The notes: a model not told the origin generated them from the letters alone. Numbered from the stretch's first letter, positions 9,669 to 21,186 are shown. The stretch: 64,000 nt of DNA from Nitzschia sp. DOCU1 (GCA_951394045.1 OX595986.1:496001-560000); one strand, 5' to 3'. Translations and numbers: made by a program.

Positions 9669-10995
9669 TTCTTTTTGCGCTACAGACGGAAGATGCAAGG
9701 AGACTACTGTATATCGTTAGAAGAAGCACAATGTGGATGATTGGAGCCAATGGTGATTGTGTAGGATAGGATTCGGCAGATTCAAAAGGGTTCCATCGCT
9801 TGATGGATCCGAGGACTTTTTCTGCAGACATCCAATCAAAACGAGCCAAGCTCGCCATCGTCGACGTTCCGAATTGTGATGCCGAACCAGATGCCATGTT
9901 CTGTCCGTCGCTCGGAGGCAGACATGAGTCGGATGGATCCATTTCTTGGACGGAGGATGACGTGGTGGGCACGAGGAGTCGAACGCGGTGGAACTTGCCA
10001 ATCCCGTTGAATTGCCGGCAGTGAAAATTCATAAAGAGCCCAAAGAAAATCCTCCGAACATGTTCTCGGACCATTCTTTTCGCCGTCTTCCCGAAGAATG
10101 GGGATGCATCGTCGTGGCACTGACAATGCCGTCAGCGTTGCTCTTGCATGGAGGAAGAAGCTACTACGGAGCAGTTCTTTGTTTGTTCCCCGCATGTTCT
10201 CCCACCAGCAACCTCGTAGTGCCAAGAAATACGTCGGGATCTTCATGAAAAAGTGGATCCAATGACGAGCTTCTGGGGCCAGTCGTCGTTTCGCAAAACT
10301 CTGACAATTGCCGACCCTCAAGAAACCATTATGAACAATTTCACCCAGTCTCATTCAAACTATCAGAACTTGCTAGTAGGGCGGTGAAGGGGGTAGACCC
10401 GACGCCGTAGACTCAACTAGAAATCAGCTAGCTTTCCTAGTAGTGCCGATGGAAGAATCCATTGCCATAAGTGGCGGTCGCTAACGATTGCCGTATGCTT
10501 GCACTGCCACCCGTGCCTTTTGAGCACTATCAGAATTCTGTCAGGATATTGAAAGTACTAGTTGAGCAAATTTAGGAATGCCATGAGCACTGCCGTCCTA
10601 ATAGCAGTAATAAGTGCGGGTCAACATCCTCGTTGCCCGCCACTTGACAATTCAGGCTACCCCTAGAGGACAACTTCGAACAACACACGACGAATTGATA
10701 CAGTATGACAATATAGCATACGCTACAACATTTTGAATGCATTGGGCCCTAAGAGATTTACATTCTGCTTTGTGCATGGCCGGACGTTCCATGTATTGAT
10801 GATGAAACCATGCCGATTTGTACAAATATCTTTGTTGTCGGCGAAGATAGTATGTATGTTCAAGCAATATGTATGCTCGATGGTGGCGGCTGGAGTGATA
10901 AGCAAGGGGGTATAATTCATCAACGATTGCCGTTCTTGCCGTCCACGTGCTCGAATCAGCCGCTGGTAGAGCCTTGATGCCCCCTCTTGTTGCGT
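9669..10995. other. Intergenic region with uncertain small ORFs
   Basis: About 1.3 kb. Around 9800-10024 both strands have open frames of protein-like composition: 74 codons on plus, overlapped by minus-strand frames. Neither has a domain or targeting signal, so neither is called as a gene. From about 10721 onward the sequence is a diverged copy of the left flank of the HSF repeat unit. Confidence 0.4.
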
Positions 10996-12254
10996 CTAAA
11001 ACAGAAACTGCATCACTTCAGCTGGCAATGGCTCTAGCAATAGATCTGGATTGTTGGTCATTTGTCGGTCTTCCCTGATTGGTGTCGGCTCCAAAAGGGG
11101 CTCGGGCTCGAGAATAGGCGTTGGCGCGACGGACATCGAGTCGAAAGCACAATGAAAATCTCCGCCCTCGAATGAGTGTTCAGCTTCGTCGCAAAGCTTT
11201 TCAAATAATCTTTTCCAACCTGGCGTCATGACCTCGTCACCCGAGCTCTTCAAGTCGACTTCTTTGTCAAGGCTGAATGTCGACGGTGCGCATGTACCAA
11301 TATCGATCAAGCGTCGCTGGATGGGGAAGTCAAGGAGTTCACTGCTTCTTTCACACGAAGAGTTAATGCTCGTGTTTTCTGTAACGGTGAATGCAGCCTG
11401 GCTTCTGACAGGTTCCAAGTCAAAAAGACTGTAAGGAGGAATTCGATTATTTGGAGGTTCATGCCGACTCATGTAGCTGCACAACATCTTATTTCCTCGG
11501 ATGAAATACGGATGAATCCATCCTCCCTTATACGGACCTTCAATGATACGCTCCCAATGCCACATGTTTCTGGTGATCATAAATGTCGAAATACGATGTG
11601 AGAAAAATGTACCGTCTCAAAGCAAACAAGGTCATTCGGGGACGGACCGCAAAACACTTACAATTGTCGTTGAAACGATCGATATTTCGATTGGCTGAAT
11701 CCAAAATGTGGAAGGATCTGCAGAAGTCTTTCGGGGTCATGAACCATGATGGCTTGGCCATTTTGGACCCATGAGATAATATCGCTTAGCCCCTGCTGCT
11801 CGGTGTATGTCATTAGATCATGCAGCCTCCCAGGGAATTGGTCGCTGGCGCACCCACGGGATGGGGTGATTTTCTTTAATTGTCGTTGAATACCCATGCT
11901 TGGTATGCGGCGTCGATGTCGTTTCTCAAGTCGGTTGCTTGAAAAGATCTTCGGTGTTGAGAAGATACCTTTTACTGCCGCGAGGTGGATCTTTTTCGGA
12001 TCGCAGTTGATGGGCTTGTCGTTTTGTGAGCACACGAGGGCGCAAAAGTTTTCCATGAAAAGGTATCGATAGGCATGCATTTGCACGGAACCAGACGTGT
12101 TGTTACCAGCCACCTCACAAAGAATCACGGAAGGACGGAGGAATAGGTTCCGCGGCATTGCTTTTATCCGAAAGTCAACCCCGCACGCTCTTTTAGCTTT
12201 TCCATATTTTCTTCCTAAAATGAAATCTTGCTCAGATCGCCAAAACCCTGTCAT
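10996..12254 (-). CDS. Heat shock factor-type transcription factor, array copy 1
   Basis: A two-exon gene: exon 1 12254-11662, intron 11661-11570 (GTAAGT...CACCAG, 92 nt), exon 2 11569-10996, total 388 residues. Splicing joins FQRQ-L to NMWHWERI and restores a full HSF winged-helix DNA-binding domain (~140-240): FPGRLHDLM, then SKYRSFQRQLNMWHWERI as recognition helix, then HPYFIRGNKMLC. The intron interrupts the recognition-helix region. No clear HR-A/B coiled coil follows. The C-terminal tail has acidic and hydrophobic residues and ends in LEPLPAEVMQFLF. The N-terminal start is uncertain: the ATG codons at 12254 and 12158 are both possible, and only the latter is usable in copy 3. It is expected to act in the nucleus on HSE-like sites. 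Confidence 0.9.
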
Positions 12255-13559
12255 TTGAAGTCCCTATTTATCTAAACCTTCGAAAAGTGAAAGTCGTTTC
12301 TAATGCTTTTTAAAACAGAATTCTCTTCAAATTAATTGTTCGTTTATCATAATGATCAAGCACAGACGTGGCAGCAATTTTCCGTCCGCAACTTTTCTTG
12401 CTAGCATTTATACTTCGGTAATATGATATAGCCTTTTTGTTTAATAATGAGCTTCCTGTGCGATCAAAATTCCTATATCGACCCCGCGTTTTTATTACGA
12501 GCGCTACAAGTTTGTATTGATGGATCACTCTTCGTCCCATTCGTTCCGTCGAACTTCAACGTCAAGCCCCCACCACGCTACCGGTAGTTCGAAAATTCGT
12601 TCGCCCGAGAGAGATTTCCCCGCCGCCCATTACCGTATGCGCGCCGTTCCCATAATAGCCCCTACACAAAATGCATGCAGGATCTCTGAAGGAACATCAC
12701 TTGTGGACGTATTTAAAAACACGAACCCGGGATTGCAAGGTGGCTGGTAGCCGAAAATGAAAATCTGAGAGCAGCAATGCGGATATCGACCGCTACCATG
12801 ATTGCCCTAATCTCGTTCGATTTGTAAAAAACGGGCACACCATGATAGATCAACATAAGTATAAGCTGCTGACGGCTTACTGGCTATGATTTCCTAATAA
12901 ACCCCAACTAGAGCAGAACGCTGATGACCATTGCAAGTCCTGCACCAGACGTCGTGTGGCTTTGTTCAATTGTATGAATCGCCCGCCAGGGATATCGCCC
13001 ATTGTCAAGTGAAACGTGATGAGGATTTGAAGCCTTGCGGACGGCACGCCCCGCACTAATTATTGATATTGGTACACCACTGCTGCTGGTAGCATTCCTG
13101 CAGTTGCTAGTCGGATAGCGCTCGTACACAAATACCTCGAAATTGATAAGCGAGACTTCATTAGTACATTGCTTGGGACGATGTACGAGGGAGCGAGTTC
13201 GATCTTCCAAGTCGGTCCGTTTCATATAAATGTGATTATCGTTGGGAAGATGCTTGCATGACCCTGCTATAATAATGTGACATTCGCTACAACATTTGAT
13301 TGCATTGGGCCCTGAGAGATTTACATTCTGCTGTGTGCATGGCCGGACGTTCCATGTATTGATGAAACATGCTGATTTGTACAAATATCTTTGTTGTCGG
13401 CGGAGAAAATATGTATTTCCAAGCAATATGGATGCTCGATGGTGGCGGCTGGAGTGATAAGTAAGGGGATATAGCTCATCAACGATTGCCGTTCTTGCCG
13501 TCTCTCCGTGGTGCTCGAATCTGCATCTGGTAGAGCCTTGATGCTCCCTGTTGTTGCGT
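12255..13559. other. Spacer between HSF copies 1 and 2
   Basis: Upstream region of copy 1 plus downstream region of copy 2. It is duplicated almost perfectly at 14819-16123. Open frames occur at 12517-12750 (plus) and 12908-13426 (minus). They recur in the second spacer only because the DNA is duplicated. They lack ATG at their first codon and known domains, so they are not called genes. The HSF promoter should lie here. Confidence 0.5.
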
Positions 13560-14818
13560 CTAAAACAGAAGCTGCATCACTTCAGCTTGCAGCGGCTCTA
13601 GCAATTGATCCGGATTGTTGGTCATTTGTCGGTCTTCCCTGATTGGTGTCGGCTCCAAAAGGGGCTCCGGCTCGAGAATAGGCGTTGGCGCGACCGACAT
13701 CGAGTCGAAAGCACAATGAAAATCTCCGCCCTCGAATGAGTGTTCAGCTTCGTCGCAAAGCTTTTCAAATAATCTTTTCCAACCTGGCGTCATGACCTCG
13801 TCACCCGAGCTCTTCAAGTCGACTTCTTTGTCAAGGCTGAATGTCGACGGTGCGCATGTACCAATATCGATCAAGCGTCGCTGGATGGGGAAGTCAAGGA
13901 GTTCACTGCTTCTTTCACACGAAGAGTCAATGCTCATGTTTTCTGTAACGGTGAACGCAGCCTGGCTTCTGACAGGTTCCATGTCAAAAAGACTGTAAGG
14001 AGGAATTCGATTATTTGGAGGTTCATGCCGACTCATGTAGCTGCACAACATCTTATTTCCTCGGATGAAATACGGATGAATCCATCCTCCCTTATGCGGA
14101 CCTTCAATGATACGCTCCCAATGCCACATGTTTCTGGTGATCATAAATGTCGAAATACGATGTGAGAAAAATGTACCGTCTCAAAGCAAACAAGGTCATT
14201 CGGGGACGGACCGCAAAACACTTACAATTGTCGTTGAAACGATCGATATTTCGATTGGCTGAATCCAAAGTGTGGAAGGATCTGCAGAAGTCTTTCGGGG
14301 TCATGAACCATGATGGCTTGGCCATTTTGGACCCATGAGATAATATCGCTTAGCCCCTGCTGCTCGGTGTATGTCATTAGATCATGCAGCCTCCCAGGGA
14401 ATTGGTCGCTGGCGCACCCACGGGATGGGGTGATTTTCTTTAATTGTCGTTGAATACCCATGCTTGGTATGCGGCGTCGATGTCGTTTCTCAAGTCGGTT
14501 GCTTGAAAAGATCTTCGGTGTTGAGAAGATACCTTTTACTGCCGCGAGGTGGATCTTTTTCGGATCGCAGTTGATGGGCTTGTCGTTTTGTGAGCACACG
14601 AGGGCGCAAAAGTTTTCCATGAAAAGGTATCGATAGGCATGCATTTGCACGGAACCAGACGTGTTGTTACCAGCCACCTCACAAAGAATCACGGAAGGAC
14701 GGAGGAATAGGTTCCGCGGCATTGCTTTTATCCGAAAGTCAACCCCGCACGCTCTTTTAGCTTTTCCATATTTTCTTCCTAAAATGAAATCTTGCTCAGA
14801 TCGCCAAAACCCTGTCAT
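13560..14818 (-). CDS. Heat shock factor-type transcription factor, array copy 2 (chimeric)
   Basis: Same structure as copy 1: exon 1 14818-14226, intron 14225-14134, exon 2 14133-13560, 388 residues. The exon 1 open frame is identical in protein sequence to copy 1. Exon 2 matches copy 3 more closely: both share the GPHKGG, LFDMEP, ENMSIDSS and LLEPLQAEVMQLLF forms where copy 1 differs. The switch lies inside exon 1, between a single-base marker near 14266 and markers near 14690. The DNA-binding domain is intact, so the protein should be functional if expressed. It probably arose as a recombinant of copies 1 and 3. Confidence 0.9.
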
Positions 14819-16123
14819 TTGAAGTCCCTATTTATCTAAACCTTCGAAAAGTGAAAGTCGTTTCTAATGCTTTTTAAAACAGAATTCTCTTCAAATTAAT
14901 TGTTCGTTTATCATAATGATCAAGCACAGACGTGGCAGCAATTTTCCGTCCGCAACTTTTCTTGCTAGCATTTATACTTCGGTAATATGATATAGCCTTT
15001 TTGTTTAATAATGAGCTTCCTGTGCGATCAAAATTCCTATATCGACCCCGCGTTTTTATTACGAGCGCTACAAGTTTGTATTGATGGATCACTCTTCGTC
15101 CCATTCGTTCCGTCGAACTTCAACGTCAAGCCCCCACCACGCTACCGGTAGTTCGAAAATTCGTTCGCCCGAGAGAGATTTCCCCGCCGCCCATTACCGT
15201 ATGCGCGCCGTTCCCATAATAGCCCCTACACAAAATGCATGCAGGATCTCTGAAGGAACATCACTTGTGGACGTATTTAAAAACACGAACCCGGGATTGC
15301 AAGGTGGCTGGTAGCCGAAAATGAAAATCTGAGAGCAGCAATGCGGATATCGACCGCTACCATGATTGCCCTAATCTCGTTCGATTTGTAAAAAACGGGC
15401 ACACCATGATAGATCAACATAAGTATAAGCTGCTGACGGCTTACTGGCTATGATTTCCTAATAAACCCCAACTAGAGCAGAACGCTGATGACCATTGCAA
15501 GTCCTGCACCAGACGTCGTGTGGCTTTGTTCAATTGTATGAATCGCCCGCCAGGGATATCGCGCATTGTCAAGTGAAACGTGATGAGGATTTGAAGCCTT
15601 GCGGACGGCACGCCCCGCACTAATTATTGATATTGGTACACCACTGCTGCTGGTAGCATTCCTGCAGTTGCTAGTCGGATAGCGCTCGTACACAAATACC
15701 TCGAAATTGATAAGCGAGACTTCATTAGTACATTGCTTGGGACGATGTACGAGGGAGCGAGTTCGATCTTCCAAGTCGGTCCGTTTCATATAAATGTGAT
15801 TATCGTTGGGAAGATGCTTGCATGACCCTGCTATAATAATGTGACATTCGCTACAACATTTGATTGCATTGGGCCCTGAGAGATTTACATTCTGCTGTGT
15901 GCATGGCCGGACGTTCCATGTATTGATGAAACATGCTGATTTGTACAAATATCTTTGTTGTCGGCGGAGAAAATATGTATTTCCAAGCAATATGGATGCT
16001 CGATGGTGGCGGCTGGAGTGATAAGTAAGGGGATATAGCTCATCAACGATTGCCGTTCTTGCCGTCTCTCCGTGGTGCTCGAATCTGCATCTGGTAGAGC
16101 CTTGATGCTCCCTGTTGTTGCGT
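14819..16123. other. Spacer between HSF copies 2 and 3
   Basis: Nearly identical duplicate of 12255-13559. One visible change turns a Gly codon into Ala in the minus-strand frame corresponding to 12908-13426. No independent gene is supported. Confidence 0.6.
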
Positions 16124-17286
16124 CTAAAACAGAAGCTGCATCACTTCAGCTTGCAGCGGCTCTAGCAATTGATCCGGATCGTCGGTCATTTGTCGGTATT
16201 CCCTGATTGGTGTCGGCTCCAAAAGGGGCTCCGGCTCGAGAATAGGCGTTGGCGCGACCGACATCGAGTCGAAAGCACAATGAAAATCTCCGCCCTCGAA
16301 TGAGTGTTCAGCTTCGTCGCAAAGCTTTTCAAATAATCTTTTCCAACCTGGCGTCATGACCTCGTCACCCGAGCTCTTCAAGTCGACTTCTTTGTCAAGG
16401 CTGAATGTCGACGGTGCGCATGTACCAATATCGATCAAGCGTCGCTGGATGGGGAAGTCAAGGAGTTCACTGCTTCTTTCACACGAAGAGTCAATGCTCA
16501 TGTTTTCTGTAACGGTGAACGCAGCCTGGCTTCTGACAGGTTCCATGTCAAAAAGACTGTAAGGAGGAATTCGATTATTTGGAGGTTCATGCCGACTCAT
16601 GTAGCTGCACAACATCTTATTTCCTCGGATGAAATACGGATGAATCCATCCTCCCTTATGCGGACCTTCAATGATACGCTCCCAATGCCACATGTTTCTG
16701 GTGATCATAAATGTCGAAATACGATGTGAGAAAAATGTACCGTCTCAAAGCAAACAAGGTCATTCGGGGACGGACCGCAAAACACTTACAATTGTCGTTG
16801 AAACGATCGATATTTCGATTGGCTGAATCCAAAGTGTGGAAGGATCTGCAGAAGTCTTTCGGGGTCATGAACCATGATGGCTTGGCCATTTTGGACCCAT
16901 GAGATAATATCGCTTAGCCCCTGCTGCTCGGTGTATGTCATTAGATCATGCAGCCTCCCAGGGAATTGGTCGCTGGCGCACCCACGGGATGGGGTGATTT
17001 TCTTTAATTGTCGTTGAATACCCATGCTTGGTATGCGGCGTCGATGTCGTTTCTCAAGTCGGTTGCTTGAAAAGATCTTCGGTGTTGAGAAGATACCTTT
17101 TACTGCCGCGAGGTGGATCTTTTTCGGATCGCAGTTGATGGGCTTGTCGTTTTGTGAGCACACGAGGGCGCAAAAGTTTTCCATGAAAAGGTATCGATAG
17201 GCATGCATTTGCACGGAACCAGACGTGTTGTTACCAGCCACCTCACAAAGAATCACTGAAGAACGGAGGAATAGGTTCCGCGGCAT
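16124..17286 (-). CDS. Heat shock factor-type transcription factor, array copy 3
   Basis: Exon 1 17286-16790, intron 16789-16698, exon 2 16697-16124, 356 residues. The start at 17286 (MPRNLFLR) is used because further upstream the frame loses the ATG seen in copies 1 and 2 and meets an in-frame TGA. The DNA-binding domain is intact and identical to copy 2 over the joined segment. Private changes include REYRQMTDDP near the C-terminus, and P to S in MPRNLFLRSS. Homology to the other units stops about 70 nt upstream of this start, so this copy has a different promoter from copies 1 and 2. Different regulation is an inference from that. Confidence 0.88.
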
Positions 17287-17641
17287 TGCTTTTATCCGAA
17301 AGTCAACCCCGCACGCTATGTTAGCTTTTCCGTATTTTCCTCCTAAAATGAAATCACTTAAAGAAGAACGTCAAAATATCTCCATACGACATGCTGCACA
17401 CGTGGCGCCATTTCACCATCCCCAACTTTCGTTGCAGGGCATTTACTTTTGCCCGAATCTTCTCATTTCTTCGGCGACTGCGATTCCGACGCCCTTTGTT
17501 GAACCATGCGCTTGCCGCTATCAGCATTCGTCTACCATCACTCTCCCGTTTAAGATAGTGAGGTACACTGACGATAAATGGGAACGGCAATTCATATTGT
17601 GGCCACAACAAATCAAATTATACTTGCCATCGGCGATCCAT

Positions 17642-17705
17642 CGACAACCAACCAAACAATGCCCAGCAATGAACGACAACCAACCAAACAATGCCCAGCA
17701 ATGAA
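17642..17705. repeat. 32-bp direct tandem duplication
   Basis: Two adjacent identical 32-bp units at 17642-17673 and 17674-17705, each beginning CGACAACCAACC. They lie just upstream of HSF copy 3, in its presumed promoter region. Confidence 0.95.
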
Positions 17706-17850
17706 GGAATCTTCGGCTCAAGCGGATTTTCTCGTGAAAACGGGGTGCCAGATGGTCCACATTTGGGGTTCAGGCGCGTAGGAATTAGCGTGAGCTTCTT
17801 CGGCACTTCGAAAGTTGGAAAGTTAATATCTCTACTGAATTTCCTGTTCA

Positions 17851-18129
17851 ATTAGCGTTTCTACTTGCTAGCATAACTCGACGCCTGCAGCTCCATTTTG
17901 CGTTTGGTTGCCATTGCTACAACAGCACTAGTACTTGGTCGGGCATGAGTCAAGTGAAATGAAACTGTTTTCAATGATGGTCTCGTGGCGGAAGGATGTT
18001 GTATCTTATGGATTTACCTGTTTGATTAGAGTTTCTATTTCTAGCATTGCAGTATTGGTCGGACACCGGCAGTTACGTGAAATGAAACTATTTTTCAATG
18101 CTGATCTTTTGGCGGAAAGATGTGGTATC
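17851..18129. repeat. Degenerate direct repeat pair
   Basis: Arms at about 17851-18004 and 18025-18129. Both contain an ATTAG-GTTTCTA-CTAGCAT block and a later GTGAAATGAAACT block followed by TGGCGGAA-GATGT. The arms differ by substitutions and an indel, so the duplication is old. Confidence 0.75.
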
Positions 18130-18347
18130 CTTGAACGAGGCGCCTGTCTCGCGGACACGCCATCTCTTGTCCACTCCCCCAGACGTCAACTTCTCCATTG
18201 ACGAAAAGCGATCGCCTTCCCATGGTTGGTGCATAACATTCCTATGTTCTTGCTCACCAAGACGGGCCCAGCAGCCCCTCACTCACCAGGCCGCAGACAA
18301 CCGTTTCCCACAAACTTAGCTGCAGAGACGGAAGGCACGATGAGTAA

Positions 18348-19448
18348 TTAGAACAGGAAGTCGATGATCTCGGCGGAGATAGGTTTCAACAACTCGTTGA
18401 AAGTGCTGTCTTCCCGAATCGGGGTTGGTTCTAATGTTTTCAGATCCAGAAATTGCGTGGCCTGAATATGCTCTGAAAAGTGTATCGTTGGTCCGTCAAA
18501 GGAAGTCGATTCTTCATCATTGAACGAAGCTGGTAGTGGCTCCCAATCTTCCTCGATGTTTTTAATTGATTCAGAAATCATTTTTAATGAGTTTGTTCCG
18601 CTTGTGGTTGTTCGGGTAAAGGAAAAGTCGAGCTTGTCGCTGTAATCTCTGTTTTGGTTGATCATTGTCATGGTACTGGGTAGCTGCTGAGTAATCAAGC
18701 TGTTTTTTGACATTTCTGGTGAGCTCATGAGGACCTGCTGGATTACGTTCAACTTTGGGATTCCATGGCGGCTCATGTAGGTACACAGCAACTTGTTCCC
18801 GCGGGTAAAGTACGGGTGACTCCATCCACCCTTGTAGGGTCCATCGAGAATGCGTTCCCAATGCCACATGTTCCTGTTATTATTTTAAGAATGAAATTAT
18901 AGGGAAATACTGACAGTGAGGGTTCATTTGTTCGCAAATTAGCAACAACCGGTCTGCTTTAAATTTTGTTCCACTAACAATTGCCGTTGAAATGATCGGT
19001 ACTTCGTCTGGCTGAAACCAAAGTGTGGAAGTATTTGCAAAAGTCTATCGGCGTCATGAACCATGATGGCTTGACCATTTTGGACCCACGAGATAATATC
19101 GCTCATTCCTTTCTGTTCTGTGTAGGTCATCAAATCGTGTAGTTTTCCCGGGAACTGACCACTGGCCGAGCCGCGAGTGGGAATGGACTTTTCGGTTTGT
19201 CGTGCGGATCCCATTAGTAGTTTTGATTGTTTGTCTTTCAAAGAAAACGTAGATGATATCTCGGAAGGTGTTTGAAGTTGTCTAGTATACTGCGATATAA
19301 GATACGATTGCATAAGTTGGCCTGTTGATTTTGTGAGACGGAAATTTGAGTGCGCTGTCAGGGACGGATGAGCTTTCGGAACGATTGTTCTCGCCAGCGG
19401 CAAGAACCTCCGAGAACGTTTTTGCGCTACCGCAGAGGCCTTCGACAT
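18348..19448 (-). CDS. Heat shock factor-type transcription factor, diverged fourth copy
   Basis: Exon 1 19448-18979, intron 18978-18874 (GTTAGT...AACAG, 105 nt), exon 2 18873-18348, 331 residues. The intron sits at the same codon as in copies 1-3 and rejoins FQRQ-LNMWHWERI. The HSF DNA-binding domain (about residues 107-205) is close to the array copies: FPGKLHDLMTYTEQKGMSDI and HPYFTRGNKLLC. The N-terminus and most of the C-terminal half are unrelated in sequence. The last ~30 residues again contain LEPTPIRED and end in AEIIDFLF, so this tail is conserved. This is a paralogue that split off before the tandem amplification. Confidence 0.9.
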
Positions 19449-20011
19449 GGAATTATCCGTGTTCCTGTCAATACCGGCATCGCAATGAAGTTCTTCATGG
19501 GCTGTAGAAAAAAGAACGCCACATTGTCATCATGGCCCGCCACGGCAACATCAGCTTAAATGGAGAAAAGAAGGCGAGCGGCAAACCTCAATGTTTGCAA
19601 TATGATTGTTGAAGGTTGTCTCATTCTAGGGTGGGTCGCAGCGCACAAATCGAAAGTGGAGTTTCTTTACAAAAGCATTTGGATCGTCCGCAACTTGAAT
19701 ATAGAATTTCCATTTGTCCTATCGGTACTGGCGGTAGCTCGTGAGTCGAATGGTTCCACCCTTCACTCGGCGGGACTGCACACATTCCGGAGTGGACCCA
19801 CCCGACTGCTCCAGTACCGCGGAACATCTTTCTGCCTCTCTACCGACTGAAGTGCAATGACTGGTGAACCAACCGCTGCTGTGCGTTGATCGATCCGTGC
19901 ACCGTCGAGCATACCAGCGCCAACAATGATACACTCTATCGGGATGTTGTGATCAGTAGTTCTGATAGGCCTGTATTGCTTTGGAATCCGAAAAGGCGAG
20001 ACGAAGAAAAT
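19449..20011. other. Intergenic region between divergent genes
   Basis: About 0.56 kb between HSF copy 4 (minus) and the SGNH-like gene (plus). It should contain both promoters. Short open frames are present without recognisable features. Confidence 0.5.
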
Positions 20012-21175
20012 ATGAATGATTCAATGGTCTTTAAGACGTTATGCCGCCGGAATGCTAGGATCCTATCAATGCTGATAGCACTAATTTTTCTTTTCGGTCC
20101 TGTGCTCGTCTATTCGACCTTTTTTATCCGCCTTGGCACATTGTTGGCCGGAAGTGCTACTACCACGAAGGGCTCGTACGGGAGTACCTATTGTGCTTTG
20201 GATGCAACTGGTCACTTCGATGAGTTTCTCGAACACTTTCACGTCAATGACATTTCGCACGAATCAGCCATCAGCTCGTGTCCCTGGACCGACTTTGCCG
20301 GTGCTGTACTACGCAAAAAGGAAATATATCTCTCGCCGGAAGATATTGTGCAGAAACGAAGGTTGATATCTGAGAAAACCACGAACATCCTCTTGATCGG
20401 CGACTCTCAGGAACGCAATCTGCTGAATCGGTTTTGTTCTGTCTCATCGAATGCCAAGCTCCGATCTATCAAACCACGATGGGCCGTAGAAGGTTCCACA
20501 GAGATCCATACCAGTCAGTCAGGTGCCAAGACTCAGACCCTCGCATCTTGCAAAATTGGAAAACTCTCGATAGCCAACTTTTTCCATTTTGGCCTTGTTG
20601 GCCACCACAATCTCTCCTATCAGCATGTTTCAACCGAAGACATGGAGCCAACAGAAACGCTAGACCGGATACAAAACATGCTTTCATACTTTGTTGAAGA
20701 TGCATTTGGGCCAGTCAATGAGACTCAGATAGATGTCGTGGTGATGAACTCTGGCTTGTGGGATCTTTTGGCAATCTCAACACACGAAAACTGGCTCAAC
20801 GAGATGAGCACACTGCTTTCCGATGGTACGTGGGCGGACAAGCTTGGCGAAATGGTGGAAGCTGTCCGCCAAAAGATCCCCACATCCTCCGCAATTGTCT
20901 GGCGAAACATGCCAGATGTCATTGAGGCTAGGACCGAGCGCCGGGAATATATCCAACTGGGAGCTCTGACCAATCCATTTACTTCGACCAGTGTCGAATG
21001 GATGAACCATGTGGGTACTGTAACGGCGAAGCGCTTAGGCTTGCCGATTCTGGATTGGCGAGGATCAATCACTGGATTGGAAGAACCTTTGATGGAATGG
21101 GATGGCTACCATATTAGAGGGGCAGGCCTTGATGTCTACATCAACCGGATCCTCAATGCGGTAACAACGGCGTGA
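20012..21175 (+). CDS. Type II membrane protein with SGNH/GDSL-like domain
   Basis: A 387-residue protein. The ATG at 20012 is the first in frame; the open frame before it starts with TTG. One membrane-spanning segment lies at residues ~17-45, with a basic cytoplasmic side, so the bulk should be lumenal. The lumenal part contains N-I-L-L-I-G-D-S-Q-E-R-N (block I Ser-like motif), V-V-M-N-S-G-L-W-D-L, and near the end W-D-G-Y-H-I-R-G, where a D-x-x-H pair would complete a catalytic triad. This pattern is that of SGNH-fold esterases, including PC-esterase-like glycan O-acetyltransferases of the Golgi. The substrate is unknown. The stop is only 11 nt from the stop of the convergent ankyrin-like gene. 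Confidence 0.72.
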   Translation: MNDSMVFKTLCRRNARILSMLIALIFLFGPVLVYSTFFIRLGTLLAGSATTTKGSYGSTYCALDATGHFDEFLEHFHVNDISHESAISSCPWTDFAGAVLRKKEIYLSPEDIVQKRRLISEKTTNILLIGDSQERNLLNRFCSVSSNAKLRSIKPRWAVEGSTEIHTSQSGAKTQTLASCKIGKLSIANFFHFGLVGHHNLSYQHVSTEDMEPTETLDRIQNMLSYFVEDAFGPVNETQIDVVVMNSGLWDLLAISTHENWLNEMSTLLSDGTWADKLGEMVEAVRQKIPTSSAIVWRNMPDVIEARTERREYIQLGALTNPFTSTSVEWMNHVGTVTAKRLGLPILDWRGSITGLEEPLMEWDGYHIRGAGLDVYINRILNAVTTA

Positions 21176-21186
21176 AAGGTCGACGT

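Larger units (their letters stand above)
10721..17355. repeat. Tandem array of 2,564-bp units carrying HSF genes
   Basis: Two full units (10721-13284 and 13285-15848) and a truncated third (15849-17355). The spacing of matching features is exactly 2,564 bp (for example stop codons at 10996, 13560 and 16124). Each full unit holds one HSF gene and about 1 kb of flanking DNA. Units 2 and 3 agree on their left sides and units 1 and 2 agree on their right sides, which points to unequal crossing-over. Similarity of unit 3 to the others ends near 17355. Confidence 0.95.
17287..18347. other. Region upstream of HSF copy 3 with short repeats
   Basis: Contains the right edge of the tandem array, a perfect 32-bp direct duplication and a degenerate pair of ~110-150-bp arms. 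No gene is supported. It should hold the promoter of copy 3 and the 3' flank of the fourth HSF gene. Confidence 0.5.

Noticed and set aside
11228..11434. Small plus-strand frames within the HSF copies (also near 11583, 13792, 14147, 16356 and 16711)
   Set aside because: Antisense to HSF exons or across the intron; repeated only because the unit is duplicated.
12908..13426. 172-codon minus-strand frame repeated at 15472-15990
   Set aside because: Apparent conservation is due to recent DNA duplication. The first codon is not ATG and there is no domain.
10721..17355. The HSF array as a mobile element
   Set aside because: No transposase, reverse transcriptase, terminal repeats or target-site duplication was seen; simple tandem duplication explains it.
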